DNA of 57,406 nucleotides from Bacillota bacterium. Its GTDB lineage: Bacteria; Bacillota; Clostridia; Christensenellales; UMGS416. The stretch covers positions 1 to 57,406 of the forward strand of contig JAEWRW010000019.1 in assembly GCA_023398815.1 (NCBI GenBank), in the 5' to 3' direction. Position numbers and translations under genes: made by a program. Each line of letters starts with the position of its first letter. The stretch's first letter is position 1. Below the pieces are notes generated by a model. That model did not search any database and was not told the DNA's origin. It saw nothing but the letters and a program-made list of their open reading frames with translations. Shown one piece after another: positions 1 to 7,562 of the stretch.

Positions 1-543
1 TGGGTTTGGCGGGGGTGAGGGTGCAGGGCTTGTGCCTTCGCGCACGCCGCGGCAGCGGGGACGTCCGCGATTTAGAGGGCTTGTTTCTGTTTCTGCGAAT
101 CGCCCGCCGCACATGTCGCCGGGCGATATCAGATCGTGTACTCATGCGGGTTGACCGGAAAGTACGCCGGGGGAGGAGTCCACCCGTATCAGCGCTGGGT
201 CTTGTTTTCCTCCCGCCGGATGAACCGGCGCTCGGCTCTTGTCTTTGATTTCTGCGCAGGCGTTTTAGCCCGCGTGGCATTCTTCCATTTCTTTCCGTAC
301 TGAATTCGCCGTCCTGTACTTTGCGACTGTCCCACTCGACTCTCCCCTTCCCAAGGTGTGGGGAGGGGTTGGGGAGAGGGGCGCTTATCCGTGACACTCG
401 CCCTTCACACATTTGTTACAATTGCCCCCCCATTTCTTAGGAAACCTTTATCCCACGGCGCTGGTATGGGGGCCTGGGTCAGGGTATACTAATAAGCAGA
501 TACCATGCGGCAATCAGTACCATGCCGCATCGTGGGGGAAACC
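1..543. other. Gene-poor left edge of window
   Basis: I see no convincing gene here. Short open frames have no ribosome binding site and unnatural composition. The stretch holds a degenerate copy of the structured repeat (about 60-300) and an imperfect inverted repeat of CTCTCCCC with GGGGAGAG at about 339-379. A possible -10 box, TATACT, lies at 485-490 ahead of the ABC transporter gene, but no good -35 box is visible at the right distance. Confidence 0.5.
60..300 (+). repeat. Structured intergenic repeat, copy R1 (degenerate)
   Basis: Two hairpins define this copy. The first, at 99-127, pairs ATCGCCCG with CGGGCGAT around the 7-nt loop CACATGT, with one C/C mismatch near the loop. The second, at 214-230, pairs CGCCGG with CCGGCG around the loop ATGAA. 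They are 87 nt apart, as in most other copies. The flanks are less like the other copies and the ends are guesses. Confidence 0.55.
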
Positions 544-1251
<708 letters not shown>

Positions 1252-1255
1252 CCCG

Positions 1256-4200
1256 ATGAAATCGATCCTCAAATCTTCCTTCCGGCAGATCAAGCGCACC
1301 TGGAACCGCTACGTGGCACTGGTGGCCATTGTGGCGCTGGGTGTGGCGTTCCTTTCCGGCCTCAAGGCCACCGGCCCCGACATGGCCACCATGGCCAACT
1401 CCTATTTTGAGAACAACCATTTTCAGGATGCCAGCATTCTCTCCACCGTAGGCTTCAACGACCGCGACGTGGACACCGTGCGTGCGCTCGATGGGGTGCA
1501 GGAGGTGCGTGCCATCCGCTGGGTGGACGCCCTGCGCGACAACGACGAGCAGAAGGTGCTGCGGGTGACGGCCCTGCCCACCGAGGGGGCCATCAACAGC
1601 CTGTGGCTGCGCGCGGGGCGGCTCCCTCAGGCCGAGAACGAGTGCGTGGTGGACTACCGCAAGAACGGCGCGCAGATCCAGATTGGCGAAACGGTCATCG
1701 TGGGCAGTGGCACCGACGACCCGCTGACTGAGAGCCTGACCAAGCTCAACTACACGGTGGTGGGCATCGCCAGCACGCCGGACTACCTCACGTGGGACCG
1801 TGACTCCAGCCGGGTGGGCAACGGCACGGTGTCGGGCATTGTGTGGGTGTGGGAGGATTGCTTCAAGACCGACTACTATACCCAGCTTGTGCTGACCTAC
1901 GACGGCTCGGCGGGGCTGGATGCTTTCGGCACCGAGTACCAGGCGCTCAGCGACCGCATGGAAGCGCCCTTGACCAACCTGGCAGACACACGCGCCGTCG
2001 CCCGGGGGCAGGAGATCCGCGACGAGGCCAACGACACCCTGGACGAGAAGCAGGCCGAGTACGACGACGCCAAGGCCGAGGCCCAGCAGAAAATCGACGA
2101 CGCCCAGGGGAAGATTGACGACGCCCAGCAGGAGCTGGACGACGGCAAACAGGAGCTGGCCAACGAGCGGAAGAAGGCTGACAAGAAGTTTGACGAAGCC
2201 CAGGACAAGCTAGACTCTGGGGCGCGGCAGCTCTCCTCCGGGCGGAAGGAATACAACAAGAATCGCAAGGCCTACGAGGAGGCCGTGGCCGAGGCCGAGC
2301 CCCAGTTTGCCGAGGCCCAGCAGCAGATCGACGCGGCACTGGCGCAGATCGCAGCCATGCAGGAGCAGTTGGCCCTGTTGCAGCAGCAGCTGGAGCATGG
2401 CACGGCCGCTGGCGTGCTGACCGACGAGCAGATTGCCACCCTGCAAGCGCAGATCGCCCAGCTGACCGCCGGCATCGCCCAGGCGCAGGCCGGGGTAGAG
2501 GATGCCCAGAACCAGCTGGCAGCCCAGAAGAAGGCTCTGGCCGACGCCAAGGCCCAGCTGGACGCGGCCAAGAAAAAGCTGGACAGCGCCGCTTATCAGC
2601 TGCACAAGGGCAAGGAGGAACTGGCCGACGCCCGCGCCAAGGCGGACAAGGAGTTTGCCAAGGCCCAGAAAAAGATCGACGATGGTGAGCAGGAGCTGGC
2701 CGATGCCAAGGTGGAGCTGAGCGACGCCAGGGCCGAGGCCGACGAGAAGCTGGCTGACGCGGCGGGGAAGATCGCCGACGCCCGGCAGGACATCGCCGAC
2801 CTGCCCGAGCCCAAGTGGATCGTCTCAGCCCGCGCCGACAACGCCGGGTATGCCGACTACGATGGGGCCATTGACCGCCTGAACGGCCTGGCGCGGGTGT
2901 TCCCGGTGTTCTTCTTCCTGGTGGCGGCGCTGGTGTGCCTCACCACCATGACCCGCATGGTGGACAAGCATCGCGGGCAGATCGGCATGCTCAAGGCCAT
3001 GGGTTACGGCGGCGGGGCCATTGCCTTCCAGTATGTGGTGTATGCCCTTTCGGCGGGGCTGTTGGGCGGCGCGCTGGGGTTGGCCACAGGCTTTACCCTC
3101 CTGCCCTACGTCATCATCCACTCCTACCAGATTCTCTACACCCTGCCCGGCCCCCTGACGCCCTTCCACGCCGACTACGCGGCGCTGTCGGTGGGCGTGG
3201 CGGTGGGCGTCACGCTGGTGGCCACTCTCTATACCTGCTGGCAGGAGCTACTGAGCACCCCGGCGACGCTGTTGCGGCCTCGCACGCCCAAGGCTGGCCG
3301 ACGGGTGTTCCTGGAGCAGATCGGCCCCCTGTGGCGACGGTTGCGCTTCAGCCAGAAGGTCGCCATCCGCAACCTGCTGCGCTACCGCGGGCGGTTTTAC
3401 ATGACGGTGGTGGGCGTGGCCTGCTGCACGGCGCTGCTGCTGGTGGGCTTCGGGCTCAAGGACTCCATCGGCACCCAGGTGTCCGATCGTCAGTTTGGCG
3501 AGATTCTCACCTACGACCTCAACGTGGCCATGCCTGACGAACTGACTGCCGACGAGCGCGCCACGGTGGCGCAGGGCATCGCCGATGCCGGGGTGGCCAG
3601 CACTCTGCCCGTGCATTGGGAGACCGTTGATCTCAACGAGGGCGGCGCGACCAAGGCCTGCACCCTCATCGTGCCACAGGACGCGGCGGCCCTGCCCGGT
3701 TACATCCACCTGCGGCAGGCCGATGGCGGGGAGGACATCGCCCTGGGGGACGGCGTGGTGGTGACCCAGAAGCTGGCCGATCTCATGGATCTCCAGGTGG
3801 GCGACACGGTGACGCTCTCCGAGGGGGAGCGGGACAGCGCCGGGATTCAGGTTGTCGCCATCGCAGAGAATTACCTCATGCACTACGCGTTTCTGTCGCC
3901 GGAGGCCTACGCCAAGGCCTTCGGGGAGGCTGCCTATGACAACCAGTTCCTGGGCCGCTTCGGGCAGGCGCTGACCGACGACGAGCAGACGGCGCTCTCG
4001 GCCAAGCGCCTGGAGGTGGAGCACGTCTCCGGCGTACACCTGACGGCTGACAGCGTGCGCAGCATGCACGACATTCTCAAGACCATCGACCTTATCATCG
4101 TCGTCATCGTGGGGGCGGCGGCGGTGCTGGCCTTCGTGGTGCTCTACACTCTCACGTCCATCAACATCAGCGAGCGCTACAGGGAGCTGGCGACGATTAA

Positions 4201-4486
4201 GGTGTTGGGGTTCTTTGACCGCGAGGTGGGGGCCTACGTGTTCCGCGAGAGCTATGCCCTCACGTTCCTCGGGGCACTGGCGGGGTGCGTGCTGGCCCTG
4301 CCGCTGCACGCCATTGTGCTGCAGGCGGCCGAGGTGGACATCATGGTCTACGTCCAGCAGATTCTGCCGCGCAGCTATGTTATCAGCGTGGCCATGACGA
4401 TGGTCTTCACCTGGATTGTGAACCTGATGGCCCTGGGCCGCCTGCGCCACATCGACATGGTGGAGGCACTCAAAAGCGGGGAATAG
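1256..4486 (+). CDS. FtsX-like ABC permease with long extracytoplasmic coiled coil
   Basis: This is a 1076-residue integral membrane protein. A first membrane segment lies near residues 20-40. A large external region follows, whose second half (about 260-530) is a heptad-rich coiled coil of D, A, E, K and Q with repeated DDAQ/ELAD patterns. Three membrane segments follow from about 543, then a second FtsX unit with one membrane segment, an external domain and three C-terminal segments from about 940. This is the two-FtsX-domain layout of Gram-positive permeases partnered with a LolD-like ATPase. The start is set by the adjacent ATPase gene, and an ATG 42 bases upstream inside that gene is less likely. 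The coiled coil suggests it reaches into or through the cell wall; that is inference. Confidence 0.92.
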   Translation: MKSILKSSFRQIKRTWNRYVALVAIVALGVAFLSGLKATGPDMATMANSYFENNHFQDASILSTVGFNDRDVDTVRALDGVQEVRAIRWVDALRDNDEQKVLRVTALPTEGAINSLWLRAGRLPQAENECVVDYRKNGAQIQIGETVIVGSGTDDPLTESLTKLNYTVVGIASTPDYLTWDRDSSRVGNGTVSGIVWVWEDCFKTDYYTQLVLTYDGSAGLDAFGTEYQALSDRMEAPLTNLADTRAVARGQEIRDEANDTLDEKQAEYDDAKAEAQQKIDDAQGKIDDAQQELDDGKQELANERKKADKKFDEAQDKLDSGARQLSSGRKEYNKNRKAYEEAVAEAEPQFAEAQQQIDAALAQIAAMQEQLALLQQQLEHGTAAGVLTDEQIATLQAQIAQLTAGIAQAQAGVEDAQNQLAAQKKALADAKAQLDAAKKKLDSAAYQLHKGKEELADARAKADKEFAKAQKKIDDGEQELADAKVELSDARAEADEKLADAAGKIADARQDIADLPEPKWIVSARADNAGYADYDGAIDRLNGLARVFPVFFFLVAALVCLTTMTRMVDKHRGQIGMLKAMGYGGGAIAFQYVVYALSAGLLGGALGLATGFTLLPYVIIHSYQILYTLPGPLTPFHADYAALSVGVAVGVTLVATLYTCWQELLSTPATLLRPRTPKAGRRVFLEQIGPLWRRLRFSQKVAIRNLLRYRGRFYMTVVGVACCTALLLVGFGLKDSIGTQVSDRQFGEILTYDLNVAMPDELTADERATVAQGIADAGVASTLPVHWETVDLNEGGATKACTLIVPQDAAALPGYIHLRQADGGEDIALGDGVVVTQKLADLMDLQVGDTVTLSEGERDSAGIQVVAIAENYLMHYAFLSPEAYAKAFGEAAYDNQFLGRFGQALTDDEQTALSAKRLEVEHVSGVHLTADSVRSMHDILKTIDLIIVVIVGAAAVLAFVVLYTLTSINISERYRELATIKVLGFFDREVGAYVFRESYALTFLGALAGCVLALPLHAIVLQAAEVDIMVYVQQILPRSYVISVAMTMVFTWIVNLMALGRLRHIDMVEALKSGE

Positions 4487-4494
4487 CGGCCGCT

Positions 4495-4860
4495 GGCGCG
4501 ACCTTTCGCGACCGCCGCTGACGCGACGGTCGCGAGTGGGGAGTGCTCGTGCTATTTGATGGTTCGCCCCCTGACGCGCATGTCGTCAGGGGGCGTTTGG
4601 CTGTTTGGCTCGTTCCGGCATTTGACGAAGGGAACGTCGCTGGCATGCCTTACGCCGCATCCCAGGATGCATGGGCGAGCAGCGGCAAATGGCCGCGACC
4701 AGCCATGCGGCTATGGCGTTGCAATGCAACGCCATCACGGCACGCCAGCCTAACGCCGTCCAAGGCGTCTGGGCTTCGGCGGGAGGGTGTGTGCCGCGTT
4801 CCTGCGGCGTGGTGCCGCGGGCGGGTAAACCGCCTGCGCGGCTGCTGGCCTTCGCGCCCT
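4495..4860 (+). repeat. Structured intergenic repeat, copy R2 (with insertion)
   Basis: A hairpin just after the permease gene (about 4506-4535) pairs CGCGACCG with CGGTCGCG. The diagnostic hairpin at 4565-4595 has a perfect 12-bp stem (CGCCCCCTGACG) and the loop CGCATGT. The second diagnostic hairpin at 4816-4838 pairs GGCGG with CCGCC around GTAAA, extended by a G-T pair and three more pairs. The two diagnostic hairpins are 221 nt apart instead of the usual 85-90. The extra 130 nt contain the hairpin at 4714-4734, so another repeat seems to have inserted here. Confidence 0.75.
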
Positions 4861-5020
4861 TAGCCGCGCGTGTGGCTAGGGGTTTGCAGTGCAAACCTCA
4901 CACGGCTCTCAGCCTGACGTCGTCCAAGCGTCTGGGGCGCTCGGGTTCGGCGCACATCCAGTGCTTGCCCTCGCAGCCTTACGCCGCCTCGTGCGGCTAG
5001 GGCATTGCGTTGCAATGCCC
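4714..5020 (+). repeat. Three related hairpins with CNNTG-type loops
   Basis: Three hairpins lie at 4714-4734 (TGGCGTTG with CAACGCCA, loop CAATG), 4881-4897 (GGTTTG with CAAACC, loop CAGTG) and 5000-5020 (GGGCATTG with CAATGCCC, loop CGTTG). Stems differ but stay paired, while loops stay alike. Flanking text is shared too: GTCGTCCAAGCGTCTGGG-like sequence follows the first two, and CTCGGGTTCGGCGCACATCC follows the second and third. I do not recognise the family. Confidence 0.65.
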
Positions 5021-5064
5021 TCACGGCTACTCGGGTTCGGCGCACATCCGGTGCGCCGGGTATC

Positions 5065-5140
5065 TTCAGGTTTCCTTCAGGATCCCTTTACAATTTTTTC
5101 AAGAAGCCGTCACAATCTTTTCACACCCGGGCGATATACT
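5065..5140 (+). promoter_or_regulatory. Six 11-bp phased boxes plus -10 box (PhoP/OmpR-type promoter)
   Basis: Six consecutive 11-mers run from 5065 to 5130. They begin TTCAGG (5065), TTCAGG (5076), TTTACA (5087), TTCAAG (5098), GTCACA (5109) and TTCACA (5120). A -10 box TATACT lies at 5135-5140 and there is no good -35 box. Direct repeats spaced one helical turn and ending about 10 bp before the -10 are typical of promoters activated by PhoB/PhoP/OmpR-family response regulators, and TT(A/C/T)ACA is the known Bacillus PhoP half-site. The match to Pho boxes is inference. Confidence 0.6.
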
Positions 5141-5146
5141 GTCCTC

Positions 5147-5364
5147 AGACAAGCAAGCAAGACAAAAACTTCATTCTCTCCTACTCCAAAACGCGATGCC
5201 CGCTCCGGCGGGCTCGCGGAAAGCACAGGCGGGAGGGCGAAAGGGTACCGCTCTCCATGGCCTTTGACATAGCCAACTGCGTCAGGCAAGCGCAGGAAAG
5301 CATTCTCCTTCTCACAATACTTCAGCCAAAGGGCCGTTCCAGACCATGGAACGGCCTTTTGGCT
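5147..5364 (+). ncRNA. Candidate response-regulator-controlled small RNA
   Basis: The region between the phased-box promoter and a terminator-like hairpin would give a transcript of about 215 nt. It has no open frame with a ribosome binding site. It can form GCCCGC with GCGGGC near 5200 and CTGCG with CGCAG near 5278-5296. I could not match it to 6S, SRP, tmRNA or a riboswitch that I know. Its existence as an RNA is inferred from the flanking signals only. Confidence 0.4.
5324..5364 (+). terminator. Strong hairpin, probable terminator of the candidate small RNA
   Basis: AGCCAAAGGGCCGTTCC pairs with GGAACGGCCTTTTGGCT around the loop AGACCAT. The stem is about 17 bp with one G-T pair. The T-run lies inside the 3' arm, with TTTG soon after. 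Confidence 0.6.
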
Positions 5365-5431
5365 GTTTGTGAACCTGTTGTTTGACTCTGGCGGGCCATC
5401 TGCCCGATTCTGGTTTGTTGGCCTGTGCCAA

Positions 5432-5697
5432 GGCGCGGGAACGCCATTGCGAGAGCCGCTGCGCCCCATGCGCGATGATGGCTGCCGGCCCCGCCGGCCT
5501 GCGGGCTCTAGTCGGCAGCGGCTGCGCCAGGGCGCGGGAACGCCATTGCGAGAGCCGCTGCGCCCCATGCGCGATGATGGCTGCCGGCCCTGCCGGCCTG
5601 CGGGCTCTAGTCGGCATGCGGCTGCGCCAAGGCGCGGGAACGCCATTGCGAGAGCCGCTGCGCCCCGTGCGCGATAATGGCTGCCGGCCCTGCCGGC
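5432..5697. repeat. Tandem repeat, about 99-100 bp, 2.7 copies
   Basis: Units start at 5432, 5531 and 5631, each with GGCGCGGGAACGCCATTG, and are nearly identical over their length. Variants include CCCC to CCCT and a one-base insertion (GGCAGCGG to GGCATGCGG). Each unit contains the palindrome GCCGGC twice. The array ends at the stop codon of the minus-strand gene at 5698. It encodes nothing credible. Confidence 0.9.
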
Positions 5698-6342
5698 CTA
5701 CCAGCACTGGCGAATGAACTCCCGCGTCCAGTAGCGGCAGGGCAGCATGACGCTGGCTGGGGTCAACTCCGGTGCCACCAGCAGCGGGAACACCCTGCCG
5801 GTCAACCGCCGGTGGGGCAGGTGGCGTCGGTGGAACATGAGCGTGGTGTGGTAGATGCGTCGCCCCTGGAAACGGTCGGCGGGCAGGGGAACGTTGAGCA
5901 GGCGGGTGATCTCATCGGTAATGGCGCCCACAATCTGCCGCAGGTCCTCCGGCACGTCCTCCATGCCCTTGTAGGAGTAGAGTTCCTCCGCCAAGCGAAA
6001 GAGCTCGCTGGGGTAGGAGCGGTAATGGGCGTCGGTGCTGAAGACCGCGTTGCCCGGTGCGTCCATGTGGGGGAAGAAGTGGAAGAGGGCATCATTGGCC
6101 TGCAGCAGCATGCCGTACACCAGCTGTCCCTTTTCATAGAGCAGGCCCACGTCGCGGTAGATGACGGCCAACGGGTCGGTGGGTCGCGCCGGCAGATTGC
6201 CACTGGCCGGGTGCCCTTTGACCCACGAGGGCGGCACAAACCGATCCCGTGCCAGGTCCTTCTCCCGCTGAAAGCGGGCGGTCATTTCCGCAATCTGCCG
6301 TTGGAAGAACTCCTGGTACGAAAAGGGCATGTCATCAGACAT
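5698..6342 (-). CDS. Hypothetical protein, 214 residues
   Basis: I do not recognise this protein. It starts at an ATG with GGAGG six bases upstream, so it is very likely expressed. It is soluble, with no signal peptide or membrane segment, and is rich in aromatic residues, H and R. The first 40 residues are helical and charged (YQEFFQRQIAEMTARF). A central part reads like a helical bundle (LFRLAEELYSYKGM, ITDEITRLLNV). The C-terminus has HTTLMFHRRHLPHRR. It stands alone between the tandem repeat and the DUF368 gene, facing the same way as the latter but beyond that gene's terminator. No catalytic motif is evident. Confidence 0.75.
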   Translation of the reverse strand: MSDDMPFSYQEFFQRQIAEMTARFQREKDLARDRFVPPSWVKGHPASGNLPARPTDPLAVIYRDVGLLYEKGQLVYGMLLQANDALFHFFPHMDAPGNAVFSTDAHYRSYPSELFRLAEELYSYKGMEDVPEDLRQIVGAITDEITRLLNVPLPADRFQGRRIYHTTLMFHRRHLPHRRLTGRVFPLLVAPELTPASVMLPCRYWTREFIRQCW

Positions 6343-6451
6343 ACACAGCCTCCTCGAACGTACTGATACGAGTAGCATTATCATGCCAGCATATGGCAAA
6401 AAACGCAAGTGGGGCGCAGACAAGGCGTCGGCAATCCACCCTTGGGGGTGA

Positions 6452-6488
6452 ACGAAAAGAAACCAGCGCACCGACTACGGTGCGCTGG
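6452..6488 (-). terminator. Intrinsic terminator of the DUF368 gene
   Basis: On the minus strand CCAGCGCACC pairs with GGTGCGCTGG over a 6-nt loop, followed by TTTCTTTTC. It lies just past the DUF368 stop. Confidence 0.85.
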
Positions 6489-6548
6489 AGGTTTCGGCCC
6501 TTTACCCGGCCCTTGCCACGGCTTGACATCAGCCGAGGGCGTTGCCGG

Positions 6549-7406
6549 TTATTCCTTGCGGTGCTCGTTCTCGGCCATCCACAGCGAGGCCGCCAGCCCC
6601 GCCAGAAACACGCCGGTGCAGATGAACGCCGCCGGGTAACCACCGGGAATGATGGCGAGGGTGGAGCCCAGCACGATACCGAGGATGGCATGGTACATGA
6701 CGGCGTGGGCGCGGTCAAAGAGGAAGTTCATGAGCCGTGCCAGCGCCAGCACGATGAGCACATAGCCCGCGAAGAAGGGCAGCAGCACCACCGGCTGCAG
6801 GTCTTTGATGCCGTTCATCAGCGGCTCCAGCAACCCCAGGAACAGGATGAAGTTGGAGGGGCTGAGACCGGGGATGACGGTACCCAGGCCCATGAGCGCC
6901 CCGGCAAAACCCCACACACCCGCCGAGTCGGTGGGCAACTGGGTGCCGCCGCCGTTTTGCAGCAGCATCAGGCCCACCAGCGTGGCCACGCCGAAGGCGA
7001 CCATGACGAGCCAATGCCAGCTCTTGCGACCCTGCTGGCCAGCGGTTTTGTAAAGGGAGGGCAGCGTGCCCACAATGCCGCCGATGAAGAACCACAGCAC
7101 ATAGCCGCCCCAGCGTTCCAGCAGGGCGGAGAGCAGAACCGAGAACACCAGGAGCCCCACGCCCATGCCCAGCGCCACCGGCAGCAGGAACAGGATGTTG
7201 CGGCGGGTGAGGTTGCGCCGCAGATCGCCCAGCACGCGCATGAGAGGCTCATAGATGCCCAGCACCACCGCCAGCACGCCGCCGCTGATGCCCGGCAGCA
7301 CCGCGCCGGAGATGATGACCATGCCCTTGACAAAGCGCAGCGCCCACTGGCCCACTCCACCGGAGTCCGGCGCCACATAGGCCGCGACTGATTTTGACTC
7401 TTTCAT
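6549..7406 (-). CDS. DUF368 (PopT-type) undecaprenyl-phosphate transporter
   Basis: This 285-residue polytopic membrane protein carries the two matching halves of the DUF368 family. The first half has SGAVLPGISGGVLAVVLGIY near residues 30-50 and the second has GTVIPGLSPSNFILFLGLLE. Family members (PopT) were recently implicated in returning undecaprenyl phosphate across the membrane for cell-wall polymer synthesis; the role here is by family. About eight membrane segments can be drawn. The start ATG at 7406 has AAAGGG upstream. An in-frame extension to 7448 lacks a ribosome binding site. The gene stands alone with its own terminator. Confidence 0.9.
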   Translation of the reverse strand: MKESKSVAAYVAPDSGGVGQWALRFVKGMVIISGAVLPGISGGVLAVVLGIYEPLMRVLGDLRRNLTRRNILFLLPVALGMGVGLLVFSVLLSALLERWGGYVLWFFIGGIVGTLPSLYKTAGQQGRKSWHWLVMVAFGVATLVGLMLLQNGGGTQLPTDSAGVWGFAGALMGLGTVIPGLSPSNFILFLGLLEPLMNGIKDLQPVVLLPFFAGYVLIVLALARLMNFLFDRAHAVMYHAILGIVLGSTLAIIPGGYPAAFICTGVFLAGLAASLWMAENEHRKE

Positions 7407-7496
7407 GGAATTCCCTTTCAATGGCAGAGGATGGCGATAGTATACCACGCGCCCTGCCCGCGTTGCTACCCTGCGCGCAGGGACGCGGCAACCGTA

Positions 7497-7530
7497 AACG
7501 CCCCGCCCAGCAACTGCCGGGCGGGGCGTT
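7497..7530 (-). terminator. Terminator hairpin after the surface-protein gene
   Basis: AACGCCCCGCCC pairs with GGGCGGGGCGTT. On the minus strand the stem is followed by TTTAC. It lies about 30 bp past the stop of the gene at 7563. Confidence 0.7.
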
Positions 7531-7562
7531 CTCAGTTAGCGGTCAGATCGAGAGGACCTTTC

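Larger units (their letters stand above)
4487..5697. other. Long gene-free stretch rich in repeats and regulatory signals
   Basis: No believable protein gene lies in these 1.2 kb. Open frames exist on both strands because of the GC content, but none has a ribosome binding site. In order the stretch holds structured repeat copy R2, three related short hairpins (4714-5020), an array of six 11-bp phased boxes with a -10 box, a possible small RNA ending in a hairpin, and a tandem repeat of about 100 bp that touches the 3' end of the next gene. Confidence 0.8.

Noticed and set aside
6..248. 80-codon frame at the left edge
   Set aside because: No ribosome binding site, odd composition, and it overlaps the structured repeat.
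5147..5364. 6S RNA, SRP RNA or a known riboswitch
   Set aside because: The ends do not form a long closing stem with a central bubble, and none of the motifs I know for these RNAs is present.
5005..5385. Open frames across the candidate small RNA (for example 126 codons)
   Set aside because: They start inside repeats, lack ribosome binding sites and run through the promoter and terminator hairpin.
5432..5697. CRISPR or coding tandem repeat
   Set aside because: Units of about 100 bp have no unique spacers and no intact frame with a ribosome binding site.
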